A DNA stretch of 64,000 nt from Sycon ciliatum (lineage: Eukaryota > Porifera > Calcarea > Leucosolenida > Sycettidae), in the NCBI RefSeq assembly GCF_964019385.1, contig NC_088645.1, positions 33,421,302-33,485,301 on the forward strand, in the 5' to 3' direction. Within the stretch, counting starts at the first letter, position 1; the number at the start of each line of letters is the position of its first letter. Under the pieces are notes generated by a model that searched no databases, was not told the origin of the DNA, and saw nothing but the letters and a program-made list of their open reading frames with translations. This document shows, in pieces, positions 22,629 to 33,005 of the stretch. The position numbers and the translations under genes were made by a program.

Positions 22629-23735
22629 CAACGTTATCAACTCAGTCCTTCTTTGAACACGTCCTACATCAGTGCTGCGAAAACCCTCTACATCTCCATT
22701 TCCGTAGTTGGTGTGGATACATACTTTTTTTGGGATATCTACTGGTTTTCTCCTAGAGATATTTGTGGCGAAGGTCTTCTTTCAAGTCCATCCCGATTCC
22801 ATATCGACCTACACCGATCTCAATTACTTGTCCAACTATCGAGCTTAGCATTAACGCTACATGAAACGTCGGGTCTCGCCATTCATTGGAACAAGGCCGG
22901 GTTATTGCTCCATCACCAGGAGCTCACCGCAGAAAACGTTACTGCCTGGCTACCGGCTGAAATGAAGTCTGTTCTTGGTGGGACACTAGAAAATGTCACG
23001 AAATTGCTACACGAACGTTTCGACTCGCATGAACGGTACCAGCAAGCGCTTTTAGATAGGCTGGAGCAAGATGTTCCAAAGCTGCTCCCTCACTTGCATT
23101 TGGCCTACCGCTGCAGCAGACTTATCGAGCTTGCACACTGCTTTCATAGCGCTGTAGCCAGAGACCCAACAATGTACTCAACAATGGTACGGGATACGAG
23201 TTACGGAACTTTCTTTCCGCACCCATTGTGCACATGTACTTGGACCCATCACCAGCACCTCCATTGGAAAAGTGTCTATGAATTCAGGTTTACTCCAGAG
23301 CATGACATACATGTACTTGGGACCAGGAGCTGGATTAACGTGACCGCTCAACTTTTACAAGATCATTCCGTTATGAAGCTCCTGATCACGGGAGATCTTC
23401 GAACCTCCCAGATGAACGATTACTTCGAAGCTGTCACTGAGTACAACAAAATCTGGAAGGATTTGCCGGAGTCCACTCGCCCCAGTCTTGCAGTTATACA
23501 CAAGGAGTTGGGACTGTTTCTCCTGTCATCAACATCAGCATCAGACTCTAGGAAGGAATATACGAAAATGGAATTGGTGAACGCCATGGTAATGTTTGGC
23601 AAGAATCTTGCTGACGAAGCCACTAGCAAATCCGACCAGACTGACCAACATGTCACGGCCAACGAGGGTAACCCTCCAAGAAGGAGCAAGGGACGCCACG
23701 AGGAGGAAGAGAATGACTTGGATGAAGAAGACTAG
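22629..23735 (+). CDS. F-box protein gene B, exon 2 (C-terminal domain)
   Basis: A 368-residue frame from acceptor GCATGCAG/CAACG to TAG at 23733-23735. Same length and block order as copy A, about 93% identical by eye. Differences cluster early (residues about 22-35, TYFFWDIYW for TNLLWDICW) and in the middle (HHQHLHW for DHHDLHW). B shares PESTRPSL and HKELG with copy C where A and D have PVSTRPSL and HNELG, so B may keep older states. The acidic tail EEEENDLDEED is present. No known domain beyond the F-box supplied by exon 1; target-binding role inferred. Confidence 0.78.
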   Translation, partial: QRYQLSPSLNTSYISAAKTLYISISVVGVDTYFFWDIYWFSPRDICGEGLLSSPSRFHIDLHRSQLLVQLSSLALTLHETSGLAIHWNKAGLLLHHQELTAENVTAWLPAEMKSVLGGTLENVTKLLHERFDSHERYQQALLDRLEQDVPKLLPHLHLAYRCSRLIELAHCFHSAVARDPTMYSTMVRDTSYGTFFPHPLCTCTWTHHQHLHWKSVYEFRFTPEHDIHVLGTRSWINVTAQLLQDHSVMKLLITGDLRTSQMNDYFEAVTEYNKIWKDLPESTRPSLAVIHKELGLFLLSSTSASDSRKEYTKMELVNAMVMFGKNLADEATSKSDQTDQHVTANEGNPPRRSKGRHEEEENDLDEED

Positions 23736-24452
23736 GAATCGACCACAGTTGGTGATGGTGCTGCGCATGGTGATGATTGTGACGGTAATTACGATGACGA
23801 CCAAAACCAGAATGTAGGATGAAAGAATTCGGCGATACGCATGCAGACATTAATTGTTTTTTTGTTCAATATGAAGTGGTGTACAGTCTATGCTGACTCG
23901 TAGTTTAGTGTTGTACAGCATGCGAGCAATTTGAGAAAGCTGCAACTCAAGATAAGTGTTCGAGGCCAGGGATACATTCACTTAGGCGGTCCTGGCCCTG
24001 GCTTTTATGTATGTGTACAGATAGGAAATGTTACTGCACACACACACACACTGTTCCAAGCACGTCACACTTGCTGAAACGTTGTATAATTAGATGTTAT
24101 TGACAAATAGTAGTATCCCTCGCTGTTGGCTTCAAGTAGAATTTGTATTTTTCCGCTGATAATGGCCAGTGGCCACCTTGCGTTACGTTATAATTATTAT
24201 GATTGTGTTACTGACAAGGAGTATCCCTCGCTGTTGGCTTCAAGAAGAATTTGTACTTTTGCGCTGATATCGGCCAGTGGCCAATTTGCGAATTGTATGA
24301 TTGTGTTACCGACTACCACTGCATACTCTATAATTTTGACACGTACCCTATTATACAATAGTACACTGTGATATGTTCTCTATGCGAGGGCCCAGGTTGT
24401 TTGTCTGGCTATTGGCTCCGGCTGATTCCCTATTCTTAGGTGCGGAGAATAA
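23736..24452 (+). other. 3' flank of F-box gene B
   Basis: Collinear with the 3' flanks of A and D. A segment of about 80 bp (TATCCCTCGCTGTTG..GGCCAGTGGCCA) is duplicated here (24111-24180 and 24210-24290) but single in A and D. Confidence 0.6.
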
Positions 24453-24767
24453 AGTAAAAGTAAAAAAGTAAATTATCGTATCCGTTCCCGAAGGGAACTC
24501 ACGACGGCCGCTAACACCCGATAAACCCTAGCGGCAGATGCAGCGCCTAACGGTGGGGGTGAGTGGGTAAGTCTCACAACCACTGGCACAAGTGCCGAAA
24601 GCGACCCCATTAGCTGCATCCATGTACCCCTTGTGCCTGGCCACAAGTTCCCAGTTGACTGTGGGTAGCAGCACGGCTGGAAAAACCGCTCCCAGGCAGG
24701 ACTTGAACCAGGTACCTCTCGTATCTCAATCATGGTCTTTGACCAACCCACTGTGCCTGCCTGGTCG
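24453..24767 (-). mobile_element. tRNA-derived SINE, copy 1
   Basis: Inserted in gene B's 3' flank; copies A and D are empty here. On the minus strand it starts ACCAGGCAGGCACAGTGG, which contains a Pol III A-box-like GGCACAGTGG. A perfect B box GGTTCAAGTCC follows about 50 bp on, then a 240-bp body and a tail of TTTACTT-like repeats. The target duplication TGCGGAGAATA(A) is present at 24441-24452 and 24768-24779. Practically identical to copy 2 at 49051-49357, so recently active. It contains no gene; long frames through it are incidental. Confidence 0.88.
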
Positions 24768-24784
24768 TGCGGAGAATAACCCTC

Positions 24785-24790
24785 AATAAA
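24785..24790 (+). terminator. Poly(A) signal of F-box gene B
   Basis: AATAAA conserved with A and D, now pushed about 320 bp downstream by the SINE. Confidence 0.5.
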
Positions 24791-25138
24791 GTCACATTCG
24801 GTGAACTCCAATTTCACGTCAATGTACCAGTGCACATAACAGCATTCTTTCTGTACTTATTCAAGTGATCCCAGGAAATTGGTGTAGGGTGTGCATTATG
24901 TAGCTGCCTATGCCTATCACGATCAGCAGCTCCAGCAGCAACAACTAAATAGTGAGAATCGTATGATTTTTTAGCCCAGTCCTTGACATTTTGTGAACCA
25001 ATTATTATGACGGTCGCGGCCGTAGAGTCTTGCTCCAGGCACCATTCCACCCAAGATAAACTAATTATATTGTTAGAATGGGCCAAAACATTTTTGACTT
25101 CCGGATGAACGCATTTATTTGTGCGATGGTGGTAAGGT

Positions 25139-25464
25139 TGTAACAGGAAGCCGAGTGGAGACGCGGTGCAATCAACACGACTTAGATTTTATTCTTCTAC
25201 TTTCAGGTACACACCTTGGATATAATATAAGTAAAAGAAGAAGCGGCAAGTAAATAACTTTCTCTCCGCTGCACACCTAGAGGTTGAATACTTTTTCTTC
25301 TCAGCTTTGTCGTTGCTATAAAATCTCATCAAAGCAGAAATGCGCAGCAGCTTTTATGCATCAGACGCCGTACGCTTACATACGGAGATACACTAAATAT
25401 ACATCAGGTAAAGTTCCGTATTACTTCCGTATTACTTCCGTATTAGCCAGGCAGGGATACTACA
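25139..25464 (-). mobile_element. LTR (solo), gene B flank
   Basis: On the minus strand it reads TGTAGTATCCCTGCC...CTTCCTGTTACA: TG..CA ends, a TATA-like GCATAAAAGC, and a polyadenylation motif AATAAAATC about 50 bp before the end. This is the layout of a retrotransposon LTR. Matching copies: 61403-61725 (same orientation) and 40840-41157 (opposite). No internal region or clear target duplication here. Three tandem ATTACTTCCGT units near the right edge. Confidence 0.65.
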
Positions 25465-26844
25465 CCCTCTCTTCCTACAGATAATGCCGCCCTCGTAATT
25501 TCAAAAATTAGCGAAGAGTTATGAATACAACGTCAACCGGAAGATGGCAAATTATATCGGAAATGATAACATTTAGAGTAGACAGAAGAAATTAACTGAT
25601 AACAAATCATAACATAGAAGTAAAAGCACACCAGGTTCACACGGTCTCTCGGGATCAAAAGGGAAAGAATGGTACTCCAAGCAGGATGTGAAAGACAGCA
25701 AAATTTCTGCACATCGCTGGCTCAAACTGCCAGGAAATTCACAATTTCAAAAAAATGCACTGCGTCGTGGGAACTTATTCCGGTACACACCTGGAGTGTA
25801 AAAGGGGATTCTCACACAATTCTCTCACAAGGTTTGTTAGGTAAACGTGGCTCACCATGATCAGACGCCTACCAAACTAAACTGGATTCACACATTTGCA
25901 TAAAGGAAGACTGAAGAGAACAGGGAGGCTGAAGGAAGACAGGAAAGAAAATGCCATACCTGGAATCAGCGTTAGTAACCACGCCGGCGGTTGGAGCTAC
26001 GGCGGCGAGCGAGCCGGGTTTTGTCTTCATCTTGGTTGAGCCGGTCACGCAGAGCCGCTAGCTCGGTGTCAGACAAATCACCCCCCTCCTCGTCTTGAAT
26101 CGTGGTCTTCACATTGTCGATAGCATCGCTTGGCGCGACGTAAAGAGTGATGGTCTGAAAATCTGCATTCCAGCACGGAAACGAAGTACCAAGTGAAGAG
26201 TGGACTCCTGCTGAATGTTGTAGTCACTCAGTGCTCCGCTGTCTGCCAACTGCGTGCCAGCGAAAATCAAAAGCTGCTGGTCGTGGGGGGATACCCTCCT
26301 TGTCTTGGTCAGCAGCCTGCCCGTCGTCGTCTCTCATCAGCTTCGCCATCACCACTGGTAGTATACTACGTAAGAAGCGGGGAGTGGTAAAATACAGGTA
26401 TTTTACCACTCCTTGGTATGGAGATCACCGAGGGTGCTGCCCGTTCACATCTGTAACAATCTAGAACAGGATCGAACAGCTGGTGCACATGGAGGAGCCT
26501 CATGTCAACTAAACGGTACTCCAGGAACAGAGCACTTTTCGGTGAAACGTTTGCCAAACTTGGGGAATTCTTCAAAATGTGTACATGTCCACATGGTCAC
26601 TTTGTTTGGTAGAACGAGTCCAACCTAAAAGCGTACGCACGTATGCACGTGATCACTTTGGTCCACAATCCACAATCGATGTTCCAGCCAGGTTTCAATG
26701 TGGAAAGGTGAAACTGCTCGCTCTGCTCTGGCCTGGAGGCAGGAGCAAGCAGAACATTGTTCAGGTTCTGGCCGACCCCGTCTCAACCAAACGCGCTGTT
26801 CTGGTGAATCCTGTTCTATGTTGTGCCAAGCAAACGCGGCCTAA
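25465..26844. other. Intergenic region downstream of gene B, shared with D
   Basis: Collinear with 61726-63117. No gene found. A stretch at 25990-26340 (GCCGCTAGCTCGGTGTCAGA; TCATCAGCTTCGCCATCACC) has an antisense coding look: small hydrophilic frames with short stops. I recognise nothing in it. 26390-26840 is also related to 11130-11640. Confidence 0.45.
26384..26409. repeat. Hairpin GTGGTAAAATAC / GTATTTTACCAC
   Basis: 12-bp perfect arms with a 2-bp spacer, preceded by TACGTAAGAAGCGGGGA. Related hairpins occur near 11128, 44313 and 62644, one per duplicated unit. Function unknown. Confidence 0.7.
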
Positions 26845-27654
26845 GGCTGTACTCACACTACTTGAAAAACCGCATACAAGTGACTTACGTGTGAATGTTG
26901 CCACGGTGACGGTTGCGAAAATGAAAAAAAGCCCTTGAAAGCCGCTTGAAAGGTTTCAGCGGAAACGGAACCCCCTTCTACGAGGTTTTTTGCCTTCAAG
27001 CCGTTTGGAAAGCTGTGTGAGGTCAGGAGGCCGGAGTACTATTGTACGTTGAAAGGCTCCAGAATATTTTTCATGCTTTGTTTCCTCGTGGTCGTACTGC
27101 TCCTGTTCATATACTTGTAGTTTCCTTTTTTTGCCTGTCATTTCTGAATTCTGTGGTGTTTTTTCCGAGTATTTTCCGTCTTCTTTCTTCCAGTAGCTTC
27201 CCGTTGTTTTGATTGCCGTTTCTGTCTCATTTCTTTTGTACCATTGCTTTTGTACCGACATCATGCCTCGCGTAGTGTTTTCTGACGACTTGGAGAAGAA
27301 GCTCATCGAGCTGTGGAGAGAAACCTCGTCATCCGTCGACGTCGACGATGTGCTACTTCTTCGCGAGGCATGGCGAATGAACTCCACGATCCTAGCAAGA
27401 TATAATTGTTTCCATTTTTCTCATGAACTGAAAATTTCAAATAAGTTCATCGAGCGCAAAAAAATTGAAGCAACGCAGCCTCGGGATTTGCAAAACTACC
27501 ACATGACAATCATGTTTCTCCATGGTAATTTGCTGACAAAAATGTTTCAAGTCGTCACTGGAGTGCAGTGTGCCTGGAAAGGCTTTTTCAAGTACTTTTG
27601 TCTAGTTTTGAACGCGACATTTGCGTCAAACTTTCAAGTAGTGTGAGTACAGCC
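26845..27654 (+). mobile_element. PIF/Harbinger-like DNA transposon (non-autonomous)
   Basis: In D the site reads GCGGCCTAAGCC without interruption. Here TAA is duplicated around the element (26842-26844, 27655-27657). Inverted repeats are 23 bp, starting GGCTGTACTCACACTACTTG. A 3-bp TAA duplication and GG-starting repeats fit PIF/Harbinger. No DDE transposase; only a Myb/SANT-like fragment remains. Confidence 0.82.
27263..27649 (+). pseudogene. Myb/SANT-like DNA-binding protein fragment of Harbinger element
   Basis: An ATG at 27263 opens with MPRVVFSDDLEKKLIELWRE, a first helix of the Myb/SANT/MADF type (F-S-D-D then L-I-x-x-W). PIF/Harbinger elements normally encode such a protein beside the transposase. 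It binds the element ends and brings the transposase to the nucleus. Homology fades after about 45 residues, although the frame stays open to 27646, so this is a truncated remnant, perhaps keeping only the first exon. The older relics at 29184-29270 and 63620-63705 carry a similar start on the minus strand (RFSDDSEATLIQSWLDMQR). Confidence 0.5.
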
Positions 27655-27661
27655 TAAGCCA

Positions 27662-29519
27662 AGGCCCTCTTCAGACTAGGTACAAAACAGTCTATAAGTA
27701 TAAGTCACATTTACAGAGAAGTTTCCTAGGCAACAGCAAGAACCTAGCGGGAAGCCTAAACATCAGCCCTATCCTTTCAGGCCGGGTGCGAACCCCTGTA
27801 CAAGGCAGCTTCCCTGCATTTATCGTACTTTCACCAAGCAGTCGAACAAACTTTGTACCCGGGTACGACTGTCCTCTGCTTTCATGCATCCCATGCCCAT
27901 TGCGCAATTGCGTAGGGTCAAAGGTTGCCTGTATATTGCATGTAAAATGTGTAGTCTGAATGTAGGCTTGGAAAAGTGTTGCCTTTTAGGTTTTATGTGA
28001 TTTTGTACTGGATGTTCTATGTACGTAGTCTGATGAGGGCCTTAGGGCCTATCCACACTCAGCGTCTGCTCTAGGATTGTAGGACAGCCGGGTACACGTG
28101 TACCTGGCGTAACCATTTCAACCGGGTCGGAGCCGAGTACACATGTACCTGGCGCTGTCTCACCACGACGACCTGTTTTCCTAGGCTAGAGTCTTGGAAG
28201 CAGGGCCTTTGTATTCGCCTCTTTGCTGGATGCTCCATTTTCCAAAAACAACACCTCAACGATCAAGCTTGAATTGAGCAAGTGCACACACCGGATAATA
28301 GAGAGGTTTCACTTCACGTTGTTCTGCACTACACTGTGAAATTTCACGTCGGTGTGGCACATTTTGGCGTTGAAACTCCCGTTCATGACGTGAACCCGAG
28401 TTTCACGGTGTAGTGTAGACCAATGGCAATGTGAAGCGAAACCTCTCTACTGACTACTTTCACTTCGATGCGCGCCTCTGCATGATCTGTCACACATACA
28501 AGCCATGTAGTCAGTCCTTTCAAAGTTCGAACGTGTAAAGTACCAACCGGGTCACAGGTGACCCGGTACTATTTTCAGCCGGGTCCAAGCGCCGCCCAAC
28601 CGGGTGGATTACCCCGCTCACCCGGCTCTGGAGCAAACACTGCACACTATGTAATAAAAACGGCGTGCCGTTTCAGAGTACGCGACGTACACGCGATGCT
28701 CTCTCCACACTGCACTCTGTCACCAGTGTAACCATGGTAACTACGTCGTGTACCTGTTCATATTTTGTCTAGATGCCGCGATTGCACAATGTTTGTAGGG
28801 CGTAGACCAGGAAAGGACTCCCTGGCTTGGTCTAGACCTACCCATCTAGCCACAAAAACAAGTGGCGGCCCAGCGATGGCAGCACTGACGCCGAGCTCAA
28901 GGAATATCACCCTGAACTCTGTTCCAGGTGCGGAAATTTGGCCACCGTGTGACTCTCGCGGCAGCGCAGCGCCAAGGTCGAGGCCGGCTGTAGCATCGCT
29001 TGACGAACCAGTGTTGGTGGCCGCCGTGTATTTCCAGTAAAAGTCCCTGGCTTTGGCCTTCATCTTGTCAATTTGGGTCACAAGAGGGTTCTGCTTCCTC
29101 TCCAAACAATTCTTTCAAATAAGTACTAGATCAAATCAGTTTCAGTGAATTCTCCGAGTCTCGCTACTACACCTTCCTCTTCATCAGACCCCGGGATTTC
29201 TCTGCATGTCCAGCCATGACTGTATCAATGTCGCCTCCGAGTCGTCACTGAAACGGACGTGTGGCAACTCCAAAGCGAAAACAAGCGGCAGCTGGAAACG
29301 GCAAGAAAAAACTTCGATCCGCAAACTCCATCGACTCCCACACAACAAACACTGCGAAAACGGCACGTAGATGAGAAACGTGCTTTGTACAGGGGTCCGC
29401 GACTCACGTTCCGCGTGAATCCCACGTTCCCTGTTTTCGGCCATTTTTCGTCACTCACCTTGGCAACAAGCATGTTAACGGCGTGTTTACGTGGTTTTCT
29501 ACCTAGTCTGGACAGGCCC
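27662..29519 (-). mobile_element. Decayed PIF/Harbinger-like relic, copy B-C
   Basis: The left end AAGGCCCTCTTCAGACTAGG and right end CCTAGTCTGGACAGGCCC are inverted counterparts; TTA follows the right end. The minus strand carries scattered coding remnants: RFSDDSEATLIQSWLDMQR near 29190-29260 and a KARDFYWKYTAATNTGSSSD block near 29000-29060, broken by stops. Copy D (63120-63954) is shorter, lacking 27712-28735. Target duplication not clean. Confidence 0.55.
28301..28447. mobile_element. 147-bp MITE with TA target (Tc1/mariner type)
   Basis: Ends are inverted repeats GAGAGGTTTCACTTCAC and GAGAGGTTTCGCTTCAC, continuing imperfectly for about 45 bp (CTACACTGTGAAA). Flanked by TA on both sides (28299-28300, 28448-28449). 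Nested in the Harbinger relic, within a part missing from copy D. Confidence 0.7.
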
Positions 29520-29633
29520 TTAACTTATTCCTGTATACGATGTACCGGTATGACTGATCGCATCGATATTGTATTCAAAATGGCTGATCCACAACGAGTC
29601 CATTTATACTAAGGAGTAGTGGTGCTGTCAGTA

Positions 29634-30037
29634 GGGAAGTTTAGTCCCACGTGGTCCGTGTGCACTTTGGGTGTGTTTACCACGTCATCACTCAAAAAAC
29701 CCACGTGATACTCAGTGACCCGCGTACAGCCGTTTTCTGATTCACGATATACCGCGTATGGAGGCTCACGCGGTACCCGCAGCACCTGTTGAAAATCAGA
29801 ATGCAACGCATTGTGCAAGCTGTGAGTGTGCTCAGTTGAAGAAGTTTCCGATGAACGAAATCAAAATATTCAATGAGCCACGAAGCCTCAGTTTCGACTC
29901 TGTTTGGACCTTTCGCTATAATTATGCTTTTGTTTGTTCCGTGTGACTCAAAACAACATTGCGAACGTGGGTCCATTGCATGAACTTTACGTGTATCACC
30001 CACGTTCCCGTTTCCGTTACGTGGGACTAAACCTCCC
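29634..30037. mobile_element. 404-bp inverted-repeat element upstream of gene C
   Basis: Starts GGGAAGTTTAGTCCCACGTG; the right end complements to GGGAGGTTTAGTCCCACGTA. The interior contains several CCCACGT motifs. Ends about 290 bp before the TATA box of gene C. Related short copy before gene B at 13304-13523. Target duplication not resolved. Confidence 0.6.
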
Positions 30038-30325
30038 TCTTATACTTCACACGCGTAGTAGTCCAAAGTACAAGTATGTGCATTACATCACAATCATAAT
30101 GCACACGCACGGACTGGCACAGTACCGGCACATTGCTGCAGGCAGCATACTGTTTCGGACTAGTAGGCCTCGTCAGTGTAACAACGGGATCACGTACATG
30201 TTGAGCAGAACAAGAAGCCATGTCGACAACTAAATTGTACATACATCAAAGTAACCGGCGTAGTGCTTTCACGTCCCACAGCTACAACGCTAACATCGAG
30301 TAGTCTCCTACCGCTACAACTAAGG

Positions 30326-30331
30326 TATAAA
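30326..30331 (+). promoter_or_regulatory. TATA box of F-box gene C
   Basis: TATAAA in AAGGTATAAATCAGAGCTCT, about 100 bp before the ATG; the best TATA consensus of the four copies. Confidence 0.6.
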
Positions 30332-30429
30332 TCAGAGCTCTCAAAACTTACAAACAGCCAGTTTACTCTGCATATCTGTCGCTGAGTTCAGTTTTCTTCC
30401 TCCAAGACATTGTTTATCTGGAAGAGAAC

Positions 30430-30597
30430 ATGGCGACGGAACCAGTCGAGAACGAACTGGATTGTGTTCTAGAGGATGTGTGGATTGAAGTTCTGTTACC
30501 TTTGCTATCCATTCGCGACATCTTTCAGCTCTGTGCAGTAAACGGGCGCATCCGAGATCTGTTGCTGAAGGAGTGCATATTTAGACGTCTCTGTCAG
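30430..30597 (+). CDS. F-box protein gene C, exon 1 (F-box domain)
   Basis: The exon has 56 codons, ATG to CAG/GTGAGT at 30598. The F-box is intact, with GRIRDLLLKECIF where A and D have RRIRDLLLNECTF. Upstream sequence, including the TATA block, matches the other copies. The partner exon 2 lies 10.8 kb downstream (41361-42416) behind an intron full of transposons. The donor and the far acceptor are both intact, but continuity across this intron is inferred. Predicted protein: 407 residues. Read-through past the donor stays open to 30762 (110-residue frame), with a different tail from the other copies, so the intron start has diverged. Confidence 0.75.
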
Positions 30598-30856
30598 GTG
30601 AGTAGTAATGTACAGAGCTCATGCGTTTGTGTGTTTGGAAAAGCTTGGTTTCATTTATTTGAATCAGTATCTTCTAAGGCGCACCGATTTTATTACTTTG
30701 TGTATATACATGTAATCCGATGGACTACAAGCGATACCACACGAGTGTATGCATTTACATGATAAGGTCCTCACTCATTTGAGCAAAATCTCTGGCCCAT
30801 AGAAACAGTAATCTCATGATGAGAACTAGCACTCAATTTGTGCTTCAAGAGCACTG

Positions 30857-31330
30857 AATTTTTTTTGATTGATTGATTTTTATTTCACGGATCCTCCAGA
30901 GGCAAATAGATGCCTATCGAAGGGAGTCTCCTAAGTAAGTATGGAAAATGAGAAAGTATGTTCGTAAGGGAGAAGAGGTAGAAGATACATTAGAATATAG
31001 AGTACAGAAGAAGTAAATTCAGTACTTCGGGTAGTACATTGCATGCTAATCATAATGAGAATTAGAAAAGCAGCATTGCGGACTACTATAACTGACATAT
31101 ACACAAACTATTGAAACTATCATAGATGTGGTTAGCCTAGACACAAAAGTCAGGAATACCTTTCAAAGAAAACATAGATTGCGAATGATACCGACGAACA
31201 GCAATACTAAATTTCGCTGTTGTAGAGAGTGAACGAATATCTTCAGGAAGTTTTTTCCAGGCAACACTCAAAGAAAAAAGGGTTGATTTACGAAAGAAGG
31301 TGCCAGCTTTAGGAAGAATTATGGATGAAG
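30857..31330 (-). mobile_element. 3' end of a CR1/L2-like LINE (5'-truncated)
   Basis: On the minus strand the last codons of an ORF2 are visible (about 31320 to stop 31137-31139), with the typical tail WKKLPEDIRSLSTTAKF. A 3' UTR of about 280 bp follows, ending in an (AATC)n tail at 30857-30876. A different family from the full LINE in intron B. Confidence 0.65.
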
Positions 31331-31374
31331 GGTGACGACTGCTTTGGGAAGAGGGTAGCTGGAAGTGAGATTAT

Positions 31375-31669
31375 GGTGGCTGGGGCGGTACAACTTTTTA
31401 GGGGTAATTTGGATAACAGTTTGACTACTTTTTGAGTCTGCCAGCAAAGTGGAGATGAAATTTGAAAACGTTTTATGAAAGGTCCGTGTTATTTTTCCAC
31501 GGATCTTTTATAAAACGTTTCCAAATTTTGTTCAAAAGTACAACTAAGATAGAGAAGGCTATTCTCCGGGGATTCACCGGAAAATATTTTCAAATTTCAT
31601 CTCCACTTGACGATTAACTCAAAAACGCAGTCAAATATTTCCCGAAAATGTTGTACAGCCCCAGCCACC
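31375..31669. mobile_element. 295-bp foldback element
   Basis: Ends GGTGGCTGGGGC and its inverted counterpart. Similarity between the arms extends over about 110 bp each, including AAGTGGAGATGAAATTTGAA on both. A central inner hairpin (AACGTTTTAT..ATAAAACGTT) completes a near whole-length palindrome. No coding. Confidence 0.65.
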
Positions 31670-31673
31670 TTCC

Positions 31674-31726
31674 CAAACATTTCTAGTGATGCCAATTTAC
31701 AGCAGCACTCCATGTCAAGGTTAACA
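31674..31726 (+). repeat. Single diverged unit of the F-box intronic minisatellite
   Basis: CATTTCTAGTGATGCCAATT..ACTCCATGTCAAGGTTAACA aligns to one 50-bp unit of introns A, B and D. There is no array here, suggesting the arrays expanded later in the A/B/D lineage. Confidence 0.65.
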
Positions 31727-31955
31727 GACACCTCGATAACTCCAGACCTCACCGTAAGTCAGTGTCGCTCAGTCGACAGGAAAAATGCGAGCTGCCACGT
31801 AGGCCCGCGTCACAAAATTCCCAATGATATCTTTGCTGTCAATATGTACATAATTTATGTAAAAAATTGGTTGTGAGCAACACTGGCTCACACTCAAATC
31901 ACTGCTTTTCACCATCATCAGGAATGAAGTGGGCACACCGGTTAGGATGGGTTAA

Positions 31956-33001
31956 GGGGGCACATCACCCAAAAATTTCATATGGCATTCAATTGACCGT
32001 AACTTTGGTGTTTCTCAGTGGATTTGAGTGAAATTTTGACCACACACTCCTGCCACTATGCTGGCCCTCAGGACATGATTTACAAGTTCTTGCGCCTCAC
32101 TGACAGGCTTTCCAGGCCGGAAAAACTCAAATTTCCGGCATAGTGCCACGGTGTGCGAGCCACCCAGGAGCCAAACAAATGCATTTACATTTTTTTCACA
32201 TTTTCGTGCCCATTCTGTCCGTGCGCGGGACCCAAACCTAAAACAAGTCCAGAAGCAGCCATGGGTGGTGGGGTAGGGCCCCTCTACGTGGCCCTGGAAT
32301 CTGTCACAACGGAACGAGTGGGCGTTCTCTCGCGGACTCCCACAGGCCCAAGTCAATTTTTGAATTTTTTTAGGTTTAGCACTTGCTACGAGGTCGTACC
32401 TTTGATACAACATCCAGTGCTGGGACCTCCACAGCAAGCCATTTCCACAGCGCTGCACACCAAATCCAGGATGCCCTCAGAAACCGGCAAAGACTGCCAC
32501 TCACGTTTCACTACTGCCTAGTACTGAATCCTACCTGACTTCTTGACACGACTCAAACTTGCCAAAGTCACTAAATCAACGTCAACTACAATAATCAAGC
32601 CACATATCTGCAACGTCACGAGGGTGCTGGCAAAAGTCCTGCTGCACAGCGGCGGGCTTCGCCCGCCGCCGTGCAGCCCAATACGTGGTTTTTTAACGTG
32701 ATTTTTTGGACTTTTTTGGACTTGGGGCAAAATTCTGCACACTTTCGCGTGTTTCCATAATACGACAAGTTGCGCACGGTCTGCTCACATTCAAATACAG
32801 TGCTGCCAACAAATGACAGCATGCAACAAAAAAATCTTTCCTTGCAAGGGCACATTTTCGGCCATAACTCTTGAACGGCTGGTCAGATAGGGACACAGTT
32901 TTCAGAGAATTTGCAGCTATTCATGCTCTTTCAACTGACGTAGCACTCAATATGAATTTACAAATTCGATTTTTCAGCGAATTTTTGGGTGATGTGCCCC
33001 C
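31956..33001. mobile_element. TTAA-flanked non-autonomous element, unit 1 (1046 bp)
   Basis: Starts GGGGGCACATCACCCAAAAA; its end is the inverted counterpart (GGGTGATGTGCCCCC). TTAA lies on both sides (31952-31955, 33002-33005). The interior has a GC-rich hairpin at about 32639-32678 (GCGGCGGGC/GCCCGCCGC). Frames of 122 and 147 codons on opposite strands show no known domain. Nearly identical to unit 2. Confidence 0.88.
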
Positions 33002-33005
33002 TTAA

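Noticed and set aside
24650-24767. True tRNA gene at the SINE head
   Set aside because: A and B boxes are present but the cloverleaf is degraded and the head is followed by a SINE body with target duplications.
24473-24835. 120-codon frame and its match at 49047-49343
   Set aside because: Explained by two copies of the same SINE.
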